The notes under the pieces are model-generated. The model was not told the origin of the DNA and did not search any database. It saw only the letters and a list, made by a program, of their open reading frames with translations. A DNA stretch of 64,000 nt, taken from contig CM072338.1 of NCBI GenBank assembly GCA_036874045.1, forward strand, positions 22,404,501 through 22,468,500. The letters are read 5' to 3'. The stretch is from Cymodocea nodosa (taxonomy: Eukaryota; Streptophyta; Magnoliopsida; Alismatales; Cymodoceaceae). Position numbers and translations under genes: made by a program. Positions 1-12,900 of the stretch are shown piece after piece; the first letter of the stretch is position 1, and the number at the start of each line of letters is the position of its first letter.

Positions 1-1669
1 ATGTAGATTCTAACATACAGCTTGGTTTAAATAATTGTACATGAGTTGCTATAGAGAGAAAAAAAAAAGGGAGAAGGTGACTATGTCCTCATGTGAAATC
101 ACAACTTAATGTAAAATATTTTAAATATACAACATGTGCTATTTCGTTAGCTAGAAATTAATGGAACATCGACTTTTAAGTCTACCTAAAAAACTGAGAT
201 TAGAATGTTTACAATTTAATTTAGGATAGATTATTTTTTTTTATGTGAGGAAGTCAATAATAAATTATGTTATTTGTTATTATGTATATTGTGTTATGAT
301 ACAATGCTTTTATGATGTTACGAATAATGCTTGAATATTGTTATGAATATAATACTTTTAAATTATTAACGGTACTTTCATGCTTTATATATGCTTGTAT
401 GGAATGCTTTTATGTCAGTATGATATATGATAGTGTATGTGTAATTTTGTGGATAATATAATGATTGTGTAATTTTGTGTTGGTATGATATATTTTACGT
501 TTGTGTAATTTATTAACCAAATGATATAAACGTTGTTTTGTGTTACGTATTTTGCTACAACAAAATGTCCTTTTTTTTATATACGTAAAGGTATTTCTAG
601 AAGATATTGATATTATACTAATGTTGGTTGACGAAGAAAAGGAAAACTCTTGTGTAATTTTTACTCTCTTTCTGGAGTGTAGGAATGGTAAGTATGTCAA
701 GTATTATTTTAATTAATATAAGTTATATTTATAATAGAGAAGGAGTGTATTGTACAAGAAGATTATTAGATTTTTTAGTGACGTATCAAATTTATAATTG
801 TTAGAAGATTTATAGAATAACTGATAAGAGATACTTCAATATTTTCTAATTCAATTTTTTTATTGTCAATTCCAACATCATCAAAATGTATTTAACATTT
901 ATAGAATTACATTGATACTATTGACAATACACATATCAAAATAATAATTTTTTTTTAAAAAATGATAAAGTTCAGAAATAAAAAATGTGAATTATCTCTA
1001 AATTTTATGACAACATGAAATTTATTTATATCAAAACAATAATTTATGAAAAAGAAATAATAAAGTTTAAGAATAAAAAATAAGAATTATCTCAAAATAT
1101 CATGACAATATATAATTTTAACATAAAATTTGTTTATATTCTAAGTAGCTAAGAAAGATTAATAACTCAATGTGTGTCCTTTAAGATGTAATAAGTAGGT
1201 TTAATGACTTTTGAGTTCCATTAGGTAAATGCCTTGTGTATATTTGAAAGTTTTAATTACATTATTATGTTAACGTAAATCTATATGTATATAAGTTTTA
1301 CTTAATAAATGTTAAAATATTTCAATCAATTGAAATTTATTTATTATTTTTGAGGTGCGCAATGTTATTTATCTGATGATTATGATAATAACAGATTTTC
1401 AATTAATATTATAGAAAATTTCAATCATAAATATTTATAGTTAAGAAAATTGAACACACGTTCAAAGTAGTCAAATATCATTTTATAATTCTCATTGAAC
1501 ATTGAAAATTCAAGTTAAGATTATCATCGTATCTTTTTATTTTATAATTTTATTCTTAAAGTTTATATAACAAATTTATTTAGAGAGAGAGAGAGAGAGA
1601 GAGAACACTGTCTGCTCGACGGCACTTATCATAACAAATTTACTTAGAGAGAGAAATTCCTTAAGATAT

Positions 1670-1708
<39 letters not shown>

Positions 1709-3600
1709 GAGTGACAACACTGTCTGCTCGACGGCACTTATTCTTAAGAATTAGATAAGTTGCCGTTCACGTTACGAGGTTGGGGATCGTCGTCAAAGCG
1801 GTCTGCCCAACACAAGAATAAGTGAATCATATAAATCATTCTTGCTCTATTACTCCCTCTTGTTTTTATTTTTGGACATCGTCGATTGCGTCATTCAATT
1901 TTATTTATTTCTTTATTAATATTGTGAATTATATAGTTCGTTTTTATTTATAAACACGTGATATCTTATTGTTTCATAAATCATACAGACGGTCCATTAA
2001 GATTAAATTTATTTTACGATTTTTTTGCCCTTGTTGCATGTAACCCTTTGATTTTAAATACGTTGTAAAAAATACCATAGATTGTTGTGGTAAAAATGAT
2101 TCCTAAATAAATTTCATGTTCCAAATGAAGGTGATGAGTGACTTTCGTCGATTAAAATAAATCGAGAAAATTTAATTATATTCCATTGTTCGAAAATTAC
2201 TAATCGTATTAAATTATTACAATTATTTTTAACTGTATTTTTTGGTAAAGCAATTGTTTTTAACAGCTGTGTGGATAAGACCTGGCGATCAATCGTGTCG
2301 GCCGACAGTATTGTTTTTTTTTTTTAATAAAATGTTCGCAAGAGGAAGCGTACGAAACAAGTAAATAAAAATGGTGAAGAGAACGGTAGGCCAGAGTCGG
2401 CGTATGTGAGCAGCGTGCGTTTTTCTCACGTGCGGGAATAGTCTTTGGTGGTTTTTTTTTTGAACCAACGATCAACCGAGAAATCAATGAAACAAACAGC
2501 TAATATTAATAATATAAAGTCCTAAAAAATAAAATAAAATCTTGAATTTAAATATAAGTATAAATATTATTAATATAAAAATAATATTTATCCTTCTTTT
2601 GTAATGCCGATGTATAATAACATCACTTTCTTGTAGGAAAAATAATGAAAGAAGACATCTAACTTTCCTTCTAATTTTAACATTCACGTGGATGACATTT
2701 TCAAGATTCTAATAAAAACGTCAATGCCTTGTACAATAAGACGTTTAGGTGTATCACGTATCTCAACAAATGCAATTGTGCTTCAATAGAGAGAGCGCTT
2801 GTGGTAGTCTTCTACCCGAGATCAAGTATTTTCATCTAATTGTGACGTAATGAATTCTATGGAGACCACACAATCATTGAAAATAAATCGAACGGTGGAA
2901 TGACATTTGTTGATGATGTGTGGGAGCTCGGACTGAGATTAAGTACCTTGATATTGTCTTTATGATTTTTCTGAAACGACAGAAATGAAATATTAGATGT
3001 AAAAAAAAAAAAAAAAAAAAAAAGGTGTACCGGAACGAAAGATACAAGGAAAATAAAATAAAATTGAAACAATAGATTAAAAAAAACAAGAGATATTGAC
3101 TAATGATAATAAAAAATAAAAGAAAACTAAACTATTACACTTCTTTTTTTTTTTATTCGGGGAAGGAGAATTAATAAAGGAGGGCGGGCAGTTTCGTCCA
3201 TACATTAATTTTAGAAAGGTAGATCCGATCAAAACATGTGATCGCAGCAAACACGCGTGTTAAATTTTTTTTTATTTTAAAATTTTATAAAAGACAAATA
3301 TATTCCTCAACTGTGAGAACATAATAAAAAAAAAGTAATAAAATAAAATAAATAGCACCCTCAAAATATAATAGCAAATTAAATTAATGATCCTTATCCT
3401 GCTTAATAATATTAGTCCAACTGCTGTAGAGAGAGAGAGAGAGAGAGAGAAGCTAGGATCATCCCTATGCACTTTAAAAATTCACTTTCAACATTGATAA
3501 CCCCATTTTGAGTGAAATTTTTTTTAATAAAGTTAACGGATTAAAATTGTCGTTAAAAAGACGTAAGATGTAAAATGTTAAGGATGAAATGTGAAAGCCA
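1..3600. other. AT-rich upstream intergenic DNA, no gene
   Basis: No open reading frame here has the composition or motif content of a plant protein. The short ORFs come from A/T-rich simple sequence. Visible content is homopolymer A runs (23 A residues at 3001-3023), GA microsatellites (1582-1604, 1675-1705, 3428-3450) and a duplicated block at 1568-1740 annotated separately. A more GC-rich stretch at 2270-2470 has no recognisable product. Confidence 0.7.
1568..1740. repeat. Tandem duplication containing (GA)n microsatellites
   Basis: A block of about 112 bp occurs twice. Each copy starts with AACAAATTTA followed by a GA run and contains a 25-bp non-repetitive segment (1604-1628 and 1716-1740) that is identical in both copies. 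The GA runs differ in length, as expected for slippage after duplication. Confidence 0.85.
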
Positions 3601-3828
3601 AAAAGAAGAAACATCAGTGACTTCTATACATGGTTTTATGATAATTACTTTTATATATGGTTAGATTAGAAGAGGATTGCAATTCCATGCTTGTTATCAA
3701 GGAAAGTAATTTTCATCGACAATCTCTGGAAAAAAAAAAAAAAAAACATTTTCTATTATTCTTGCCGATTTTAAAAAATTCTATCAAATCTAGACGCGGA
3801 ATCGTGAGATCGAGGCGCACTCCACTGT

Positions 3829-3843
3829 CACGTGCCGCACGTG
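3829..3843 (+). promoter_or_regulatory. Paired G-box (CACGTG) elements upstream of the TBC gene
   Basis: Two perfect palindromic CACGTG hexamers lie at 3829-3834 and 3838-3843, about 150 bp before the start codon, in a locally GC-rich stretch that should be the proximal promoter or 5' leader. In plants G-boxes bind bHLH and bZIP factors. That these copies work is inference from position and spacing only. Confidence 0.5.
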
Positions 3844-3993
3844 TGACGGGACTCCCCACATGGCGGCAGTGGCGGACGCAGCAAAGAGGCCGGAGTGGCA
3901 GTTGACGGGAGAAAACTCTCTCCGGGTTTCCATTCCTGAGTCCTTCCTCGTCGCGTCTTCCGCCGCACACACAGAAGAATTCGCCAGATCTCG

Positions 3994-6900
3994 ATGACGG
4001 CGAAGACCACTACGAGCTCGCTGCCCCTCGCCTTTGAGTACAAGAGGTCAGTGCTCTGTCTTCCCCCTCGACGTGTCGCCGCTGCTTGCTTTTCCGTGAT
4101 GCGTCGCCTCCTCTTCTCTATTTAGTTGTTTTGTTTTTTTAGAATCTTTCTTCTTCGCGTTGTCCGACACCGTCACGTTTGTTACGCGTAATGCGGGGTG
4201 TGATGGCCATTTTTTCTGTTTTCGTTATTTTTTTCGGCGATTCTTATCTCGCGGCTGTCGGAAGACGTTTGGAGAATTCCGTTGTTTGGAGGGAGATTTA
4301 CTTGTCGGCGGTGGTCGAAGTGTTCTTGTACCTCTTTCAGTTTTTGTAGATTTGAGTGTCAATCTCAGGCTGATCTGGATTTGGGATGTGGATTTTTGGT
4401 TCTGATTGACCGAGAATGGAATGAAGCATCCTGCCTAGTCTAGTGCGATGGTAAGTCGTTGCCATCCCCTGATCGGATAAGCTTCTTCGAATGGCCATCT
4501 TCAGGTAGGGGCAAGCAATTGGAAATTTTCATTTTGAAGAGATCGGAAATGGGTTTGTTGTTCCATCGCCGAGTTTACGATTTTATTTTAGGATCGTGGT
4601 CATGTTTTCTTCTGTTTTGCAAACTGTGTTGCTTGCGTTCTAACTCATCAGAAGCTTCCTAGTTTGTAAGAAGGAATGGTTTTGGTAAATTGAGTTTTCA
4701 TGCTTCGAGATATCTGAACAGGGATGCATATGGATTTGCGGTGCGACCCCAACACCTGCAAAGATATAAAGAATATGCAAACATCTACAAGGCAAGTCCG
4801 TGAGATTTTTCTTTCCTTTTCTTGTAAATGTTCTTGGATATCAGAAGTTTTCCTTGTTGAATCTCATTTTGATTGGGGATTTCTAGGAAGAGGAGGAGGA
4901 GAGGTCAGATAGATGGAGTGATTTCTTGGAGAGACAAACCGATTCAGTTGAAACACTTTCTAATGGATTCTCAACGGTGGAAGATAAAACATCCAATGCT
5001 GAAACAGAAAGTACTTCAGGAGAGGGGCATAATAATAGTGATAAATGTGATGATTCAGCAGATGATGCTCTAAGAGGAGATCCCGAGGCAGAAGGAACGC
5101 CAAAGGCTCGCAGGATTCAGATATGGTCTTCTATACGATCCTCACTTGGGGGCATTGAACATATGATGAGTTTTCGTGTGAAGAGGAGAAATGAACCAGG
5201 GAGTGGAAATAATGCTGGAAAAGGTCAGTCCTGCCTTGCTCCGAATGAAGAGACAAGGTCTCTAAAGGGGGCTAACGAGGATGACTCAGAGGAAGAGTTT
5301 TATGATGTGGAAAAATCAGAACCAAACCATGAAACATCATCCAATGAGAGTGTCAATGCTGATCCGGATGCAAATGAAGTTTCTCATCGTGCAACATCAG
5401 AGCCATATTTCCATTGGAGAGAAGAATTAGAAAGCCTAGTTCGTGGGGGATTGCCCATGGCTCTTAGGGGAGAGGTGCTGTCATTGTCATAAATCACGAA
5501 CAAGTTAATGATTGCCTTTGAAAATGTGTGTAACCTTCTTCATCTATCTTCTACAGCTATGGCAAGCCTTTGTTGGTGTCAAAACACGGAGAGTGGATGG
5601 TTACTATCAGGAACTACTTGCCATGGATGATAGCAGAGATGGAAACAAAAAATCAATTGTTTCCTCCAGTGAAAGCACTGAGGAGCCAATAAAGAATATT
5701 AACTGTTCTTCTGAAAAATGGAAAGGGCAAATTGAGAAGGTTATTCGAAACTTGATTTTGAAAGTTTTCCATTGCAAAGGGCAACAAATTAGTTTGCTTG
5801 TACTTCATATGCATTGGCAATTTATTGTATTTTTCTTACAGGATCTACCTAGAACTTTCCCAGGTCATCCTGCACTAGATGAAGATGGAAGAAATGCACT
5901 GAGGCGTTTACTTACTGCATATGCTCGACATAATCCTTCTGTTGGTTATTGCCAGGTACTGAAGCCTGAGGCATTAAATACTTTTTTTGCAACATATACT
6001 ACAGGTAGTCTATTTTTGTATTGCACAATTTCACCCTGTTCTTGAATCAGAAATGAAAAGCTTAATATGATCCAATCATGGCTGAAAAGTCAAAAATTTG
6101 TCTTACTATTCACTTCTTCATGCACTGAATACCAGCTATGTGATTGAGTGACCATAGAACCATAGAAATTGTTAGAGAAAAGAATGATTAGCTTCTTGTT
6201 TAAGAGGGACTACTTTTTGAGAAATTGGGTAGGATATTAGAATGATTTTCACAATGACAAAAAATCATCCAGAAAGGTGAAAAATTACATAGAAAACCAT
6301 GATAAAGCCCATCTCAATCCCTAATCAAATTTTTAGTATGGGGTGGAATGTCTGCAATAGATGGGGTATTGTCTTGAAAAATATTCTCATTCCTGTGTTT
6401 CCGAATGGCACATAACACATGTAGTGTTAGGCCAAGAAGATCTTGGACCCTTGTCCATTTCTTCCCTAACAATTTGCCATTATAGTCCCAAAATTCTTTA
6501 AATGAGTAACGAGGTATCCAAGCCATCCACAGCTCATTAGGAAGAATGATCTCCAAATGGCTTGGATGAGAGGACAACTGAAAAAAGGGGTTCAAGCAAT
6601 TCCTTATTCTTGCTACAAAAGGGCAAAAGGTAATCACTATCAGCAGCCTATTTGCTTCTATGTGATTTTTTGATGTCTCTCTTTTCTGGATCAACCAAAG
6701 AAAGAATCTGACAATGCATGGAGAATGGCATTTGCATGCCATTTTCTTGTATTTACATTTCTTTGAGGGATGGCGCAAACCCTACAGTAGCTAATTAACT
6801 ATGAAAATACCATCTCTATCTGGAGTCTATCTTTGCTTATAATCTCCTACCATAGGTTAAAATAGGCCACTTCCATTAAAGGAAAGACAATCTCAGAGCA

Positions 6901-9900
6901 GAAGTTGATTCTTCCTATGGAAAGTAGGACAATGGCCAAAAGCAGATCACTATCAAGTGCATATTTGCTTCTATAGAATTTTGATCACTCTCTTTTTATA
7001 GGTTAACCAAAGAAAGAATCTGACATTGCATGGATAATGACACTTCCATGCCATTTTCTTGTTCTTGCATTTCTCTAAGGGATGGCACAAACCCTATAGC
7101 AGCTATTAACCATGAAAATACCATCTCTATCTAGAGTCAATGTGGGTTTACCGTCCCCTACCATGGGTTAAAATAGGCCACTTCCATTAAAAGGAAAATC
7201 ACTTTCAAACCAAAAGTTGATGCTTCCAGTGGAAAGTAAAGACAATCGTCTACACCCATTGAAAATCCAGGGTTTAGCATATGTGTGACCTGCCTAAATG
7301 GTTTACATGGGGTTGAACCTGAGCTCGAGTAGCCTATTTATGCACAACCTACATTAAATGCTTACCTATTTATTAAATGTGTTGAATTCAGGTTGAGCTT
7401 GAGTATTTGTAACCTATTTATTACTTGCCAACCATATAAGAAGAATTTGTATATTTAGTATATATTTGACATTATTATTATAAAATATATCATATAATAT
7501 TACATATACTTATTCATTTTTTATTTAATTGTGTGATTTTTTATGGTATGTAATATTAAATAGCTTACATAGGTTGTACAAGTTATATAGATTATTGAAG
7601 ATTTACATGTTAAATAACTTAAACAGGTTAAATGCTATAAATAGGCTAAATGAGTTAAACATATTGGGTTACACAGGTAACTTGTTTAAGTGCATAAACG
7701 GGTTAAATAGGTCAAACAGTTTAACTGTTTATAAATGAGCTGAATTTGGGTTGGGATTTTCAATCCCTTTAATAAACAAGTTGGATTCAGGTAAGGTTGA
7801 AGGAGTTGGATTGTAAATGGGTTGAACCTGTACCTGATTTGTTGACCCATTTTGTCACCCATATATATGGCTTCTCAGTCCAGAATTCTCTGGCGCCTTG
7901 TTGACTTCAGCTGTTGGAAACAATTCCTTCTATTGGTTTGCATGGTTTCTCCATCAGGGTTCCCAGACAGTCTTCTCCTCCGACTCTTTGCAGATGGCAT
8001 ACATTTTCCCTGTGGCCCATCCCTTTGCATAACTGACAAATCATTTTAGCTTTGTAGTTGTTAGCTTGATGGCCAGAACCTAAACAATGTAGGCCTTGTT
8101 CAGAGTGCCACAAACCCTCTCTATGCCCCATCCTACTATTGGGAAAGGATTCTCTGAAGTTGTGAACCTTGTTTCTATAAACTCTGATTAAGAGGGAATA
8201 CTGCATATGGAAATTTCTGTTATTGTTCTTTCCAATGTAGTATACATAACCACCATCACTATAGTTTAAACAAAAAATTCATTATTTTGTTTATATACAT
8301 GTTTTTCCTCAGATCTCACTGATGAGAAACACTAGCATTGGATTTGCCTTTTCTTGTTTATATACGTGTAAATATTAGCAAGTATTAGAGATTATTTTTA
8401 ATTGCCAGTGCATGTTTTACTCACATTGCATTGTGATGTTTCAGGCCATGAATTTTTTTGCTGGATTGTTGTTGTTGTTGATGCCCGAGGAGAATGCATT
8501 TTGGTATGTTTGTTTTGTAGTTTCTATTAAACTTGACTCTGAAAAATATCCATTTTATAACCTTAAGTATGCAGTTATCAATTACCAAACTTTAATGAAT
8601 TTGTGCACATTGAAATATAGGGACATTTAACTTGAATCAAATGATTGGAGTAGTTTGTCTATAAAAGGGGTAAACCTAGTGCACAATGTTCCACTGACGT
8701 GGGGTCTAGAAAGGGCCTAACAATAGGCAATCTTAATTTCATTAGTGATGATTTTGTTTCCTATGTTTGAACCTGTGACCTCTAGGCTTTGGTTCACAAT
8801 AAAGCAATCTTACCATTTACACCAAGGCTCATCTTTGCAATAACAAAATCAAACACTAAGTCAAATATAATCTCCAAATTGACTGATGTGGGACTATTGT
8901 AAACATCTGTACTTTGGTATGTTCTATTTTAGTTCCAAACTGTGTTTGGGTTGCGGCATGTGGTGATGCTATATTTCTTCTTGAAAGTTTAATCTTCCTT
9001 CTTCATATGCTCAAGAGAAAACAACTGCTTCAGGACTTTAATGGGTGTCATGGATGACTACTTTGATGGCTATTTTTCGGAAGAAATGATTGAATCTAAG
9101 GTGATGCTTGTGTTCCTTAGCCTGTGTCTAATTTCTGTTCATCTCAAAGAGGCTATGCATATGTAATATTTTCTAATACTTGTATTATTTCTTATCAGGT
9201 AGACCAACTTGTTTTTGAGGAGTTGGTACATGAGAGATTTCATAAATTGGGTTTGTATTCTTCAGACTTGCTTTGTGGATGTATTGATGTACATTGTGCA
9301 TACACACTTATACACATGCTACTGAAATTTGATCCAGTATTTTTTATTCTTTTAGCTCCATTTTCATCTGTTTTTTCTCACGTATTCCTCTTGCAGTTAA
9401 TCATCTTGATTACCTGGGAGTCCAAGTGGCTTGGGTTAGTGGGCCCTGGTTTCTTTCTATTTTCGTGAACATGCTTCCATGGGAAACTGGTAAAATCCTT
9501 TTTTTTTGAAGTATTTTATGGCATAGACTTAATGCTGCTGTTAACAGTTTTGCAAATGCGTTCTATTGGATTCTCCTTCTATGTGATATTTTTGACTAGC
9601 ATAAAATGTCCTACATACCTTTTTATTTTTAAAGGAATTTTCTTCATGCAGTTCTTCGTGTATGGGATGTTCTTCTCTTTGATGGAAATCGTGTGATGCT
9701 GTTTCGGACTGCTCTTGCTTTGATGGAATTATATGGTACTGGGTAATTCTCATATAATTCATATGTTTAAAAGTTTAAAACTTCCCCTTTGGAAATCATA
9801 AATAAACACCAAATCCCGTGCTTGCAATCTTGAAGCTTGACATTTTCTAGGTCCAGCATTAGTGACCACAAAGGACGCTGGAGATGCAGTAACACTATTG

Positions 9901-12900
9901 CAGTCCCTTGCTGGTTCAACCTTTGACAGCAGCCAGCTTGTGCTTACAGCTTGCATGGGCTATCAAGTTGTGAATGAAGGAAAATTGCAGGAGTTGAGAG
10001 AAAAGCACAGGCCAGCTGTATTAGAGGCAATGGAAGAAAGGTCTAAAGGATCTTGTCCTTGGAAAGATTCAAAGGGGCTTGCTTCTAAGTTGTACAACTT
10101 TAAGCATGATCCTGGATCACTGATGATGGAGACAGCCTCGAGGGAGTCTCTGACTGTTGTGCATACAAATGGCAACTCAAATCACCTGAAGAACGATGGG
10201 CATGATTATGCCCCTGGTTTTACTGGAGATGCTGAAGTGGACTCCATACCTGATCTAAAAGACCAGGCAAGTTAAATTTTCATGCTTTTGTTTATTCAGT
10301 TATTTATTTATAGCATGGTTTTCTTATTATCTTCTTTGACTCAATAGAGATCTATCCATATATCGTGAAAACCATGTCAACATTGACCTGATCTCGTTGT
10401 TGTCAGTAAAGTTTGGAACTTTGGATTATCTATAGAAAGGCAGTCTTCAGAATTTAGGCATGATTTTGCTGATAGAATCGATGAAACTGAAATATGTTTA
10501 GTGCTTGTTAGGTGTTGTATTACAGTATTACAATTCATAAATGAATTTTCTTTCATTACAAGGAAGTCATAAATAGAAAGAAACATCCGTTATTCTTGTG
10601 AAATATACAAACTTCGGGCATTTTGCTTATGATGGCAAATAAAGTCAAGAAAAGTGAATATTTGAATGTGATGACTGGATACTGATAGAGATGTTATGTT
10701 GTGATAAGGCTGGATTAGTAGAACTCTTTGTTGTACTGAAATGCTTGTTCCTTCTTCCAACTATCTTAAGTTTTTGTGAAATAACTTCAATGAAAGGAAA
10801 AAGAAGGTGCTAAGCATGTTTCTCAAGGTGTTGGTCTAGGGCACCATGAATGCTTAAGTACCTAGGTAGCATTTTTTAAAAATCTAAAGCATTTGGATTT
10901 GGTAGGACTGAGATTGAATACGTCGACTTTAACAATAATAGGGACAAATATGAAAGCATAAAATTGAATGAAATGGAACCCCTAAAAGCAAGAAATTTAG
11001 ATATTTAATATCTACAATAAGAAACAATGGATAAATTACAAAGGATGTGTTGTTCACAAAATTAAAATAGGATAGTAAAGTGGAAAAATGCATTGATAAT
11101 ATTGTGTGAAAAAAGAGTACCTTTAAAAATAAATGAAAATTTATAGGACATCTATTCATAGAATTTGTAAAAGCAAGATATTTAGATATTTAATAATTAA
11201 ATAAGCAACAATGGATAAATTCACAAACGATGCTCACATGATTAAAATATGATGAACGAATTTTATGTGAAAAAAGTGTAACCTTAAAATTAAAATGAAA
11301 AGTTTGTAGGACATCTATTCATCTAGCTATATTGCATGCTATAGTATTGGATTATTAAACATGAACAAATACAGAAAATTAGTGTACTAGAAATGAGAAT
11401 GTTAAGATGGATGAGTAGTAATGCTACAAGAAATAAGTTGGAATGATTTCATGTAAAATAGTGTTGGAGTTGCACTACCGAGAATAAAATAAAAGAAAAT
11501 TATCTTAGATGATTTCGTTACATCCATAGTAAGGAATATAACTTAAGTGTGATATAAGATATCAGTCTTGAAAAAGGAAATGTGTCAAGGAATGTAGAGA
11601 TATCAGTGGAAAGTGAAACATGGTAAAATCATGGAAACAAACAAAAATATTAAATTTTGACTTGGAACTCTAGGATAAGATAAAATATTATATAATAGAC
11701 ATGAAATCACTTGGATTGAATTTCTTGGCAATTATCATGATTAAAATGTCACATACAATCAATATTTGTGTTTACATGCATAGAATAAACCTTAAAACCA
11801 AATAATGATTGTAGAAAAATAATTCATAATGTATTAAACCTAAAAGCCATCTCAATTATTTGTTGAGTGCTTTAAAGGGTCATAATCATTTTCTTGTTTT
11901 TGTTGGGTAATATTATTTTCCCTTAAAATTAAAAGAAAAATTTATAAAATTGCTATTCACCTAGTTATATTTTATGACTCAGAATGCTAAAATGTAAAGT
12001 GTGATCATATGTAAAAAGTTAATATTGTTGAGATGCGTATATTTAAATGAGTAGGTGGGTAATACTGTAAGAGATAAACTTAAAAACAATTTTGTTAGGA
12101 ATAGAGTAGGAGTTATACCTATTGAAGATAAGAGAAAATCAACTTAGGTAGTTTGATCGTATCTTTAAGAGACTAAAGGATGGATTAGTAAGGAAAAGAG
12201 ATTTAATTAGTGTAAAAAAAACTAAAAGATTTTGATATTAGTGAAAACTACTTGTTTAGAAATTATAAGAAAATATTTAAATATTTATAGTTCAATTGAA
12301 GATTTTGACAATAGATAAAAATATTTGAAAAAAAAAATTCATGTAGTTAACTCTATGTGGTAAGATTATGACTTAAATTGCTGTTGTTGGGCAATGTTAA
12401 TACTAGAACATTTGTGGACACACCATTTGTTCTCTTCACAGTACAAAGCTGTTAAATGACATGCTACCCAATTTCATTAGCTTAGTTAATTAGGGACATC
12501 GGTATTTGTTTCTTCTAGGATTCAAACATTGAGGAATGCAAAAAACACTAGTATCAATAAAATACTAGTGGTGTAGTATGTTTGACGCTTGATAATTAAT
12601 CGATAGTATTCTAAATATGGTAAACATAAGAAATTTGATGTATGGATGTGAATGAAATAACATCACCAAATTTTCACGGAGCTTTTATTGTCCATGAGTA
12701 TTGTATAGTTGGGTTTAGGATTTCCTATTAAACATGATATATTATTGACTGACAACATTTAAAATCCAATTTACATCCAATTATTGGGCCAATATCATTC
12801 AATTCTGATCCAGATCAGCAAAATTTTGCCAATTCTAATTCGTAGGTCTATAAATGCACATGTAAGGAAGGGAGAATTAATTAATTTAGATGAAACTACA

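Larger units (their letters stand above)
6310..8210 (-). mobile_element. Decayed LINE (L1-like) remnant, antisense in TBC intron 5
   Basis: On the minus strand, 8206-7907 encodes a gag-like segment with two adjacent zinc-knuckle motifs. The second is intact, CQLCKGMGHRENVC (CX2CX4HX4C), and the first, HCLGSGHQANNYK, is damaged. This is the arrangement of plant LINE ORF1. Further along the same strand, 6778-6314 reads like the C-terminal part of a LINE ORF2, with RFFLWLIQKRETSKN resembling the zf-RVT region and RKHRNENIFQ the tail. The parts are in the right order for one LINE that lost its centre. There is no intact open reading frame. The zinc-knuckle call is firm. Treating the two segments as one element is inference. 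Confidence 0.6.

Noticed and set aside
3657-4662. Short ORFs overlapping the TBC promoter, exon 1 and intron 1
   Set aside because: They conflict with the exon structure and encode no recognisable product; they are shadows of promoter and intron sequence.
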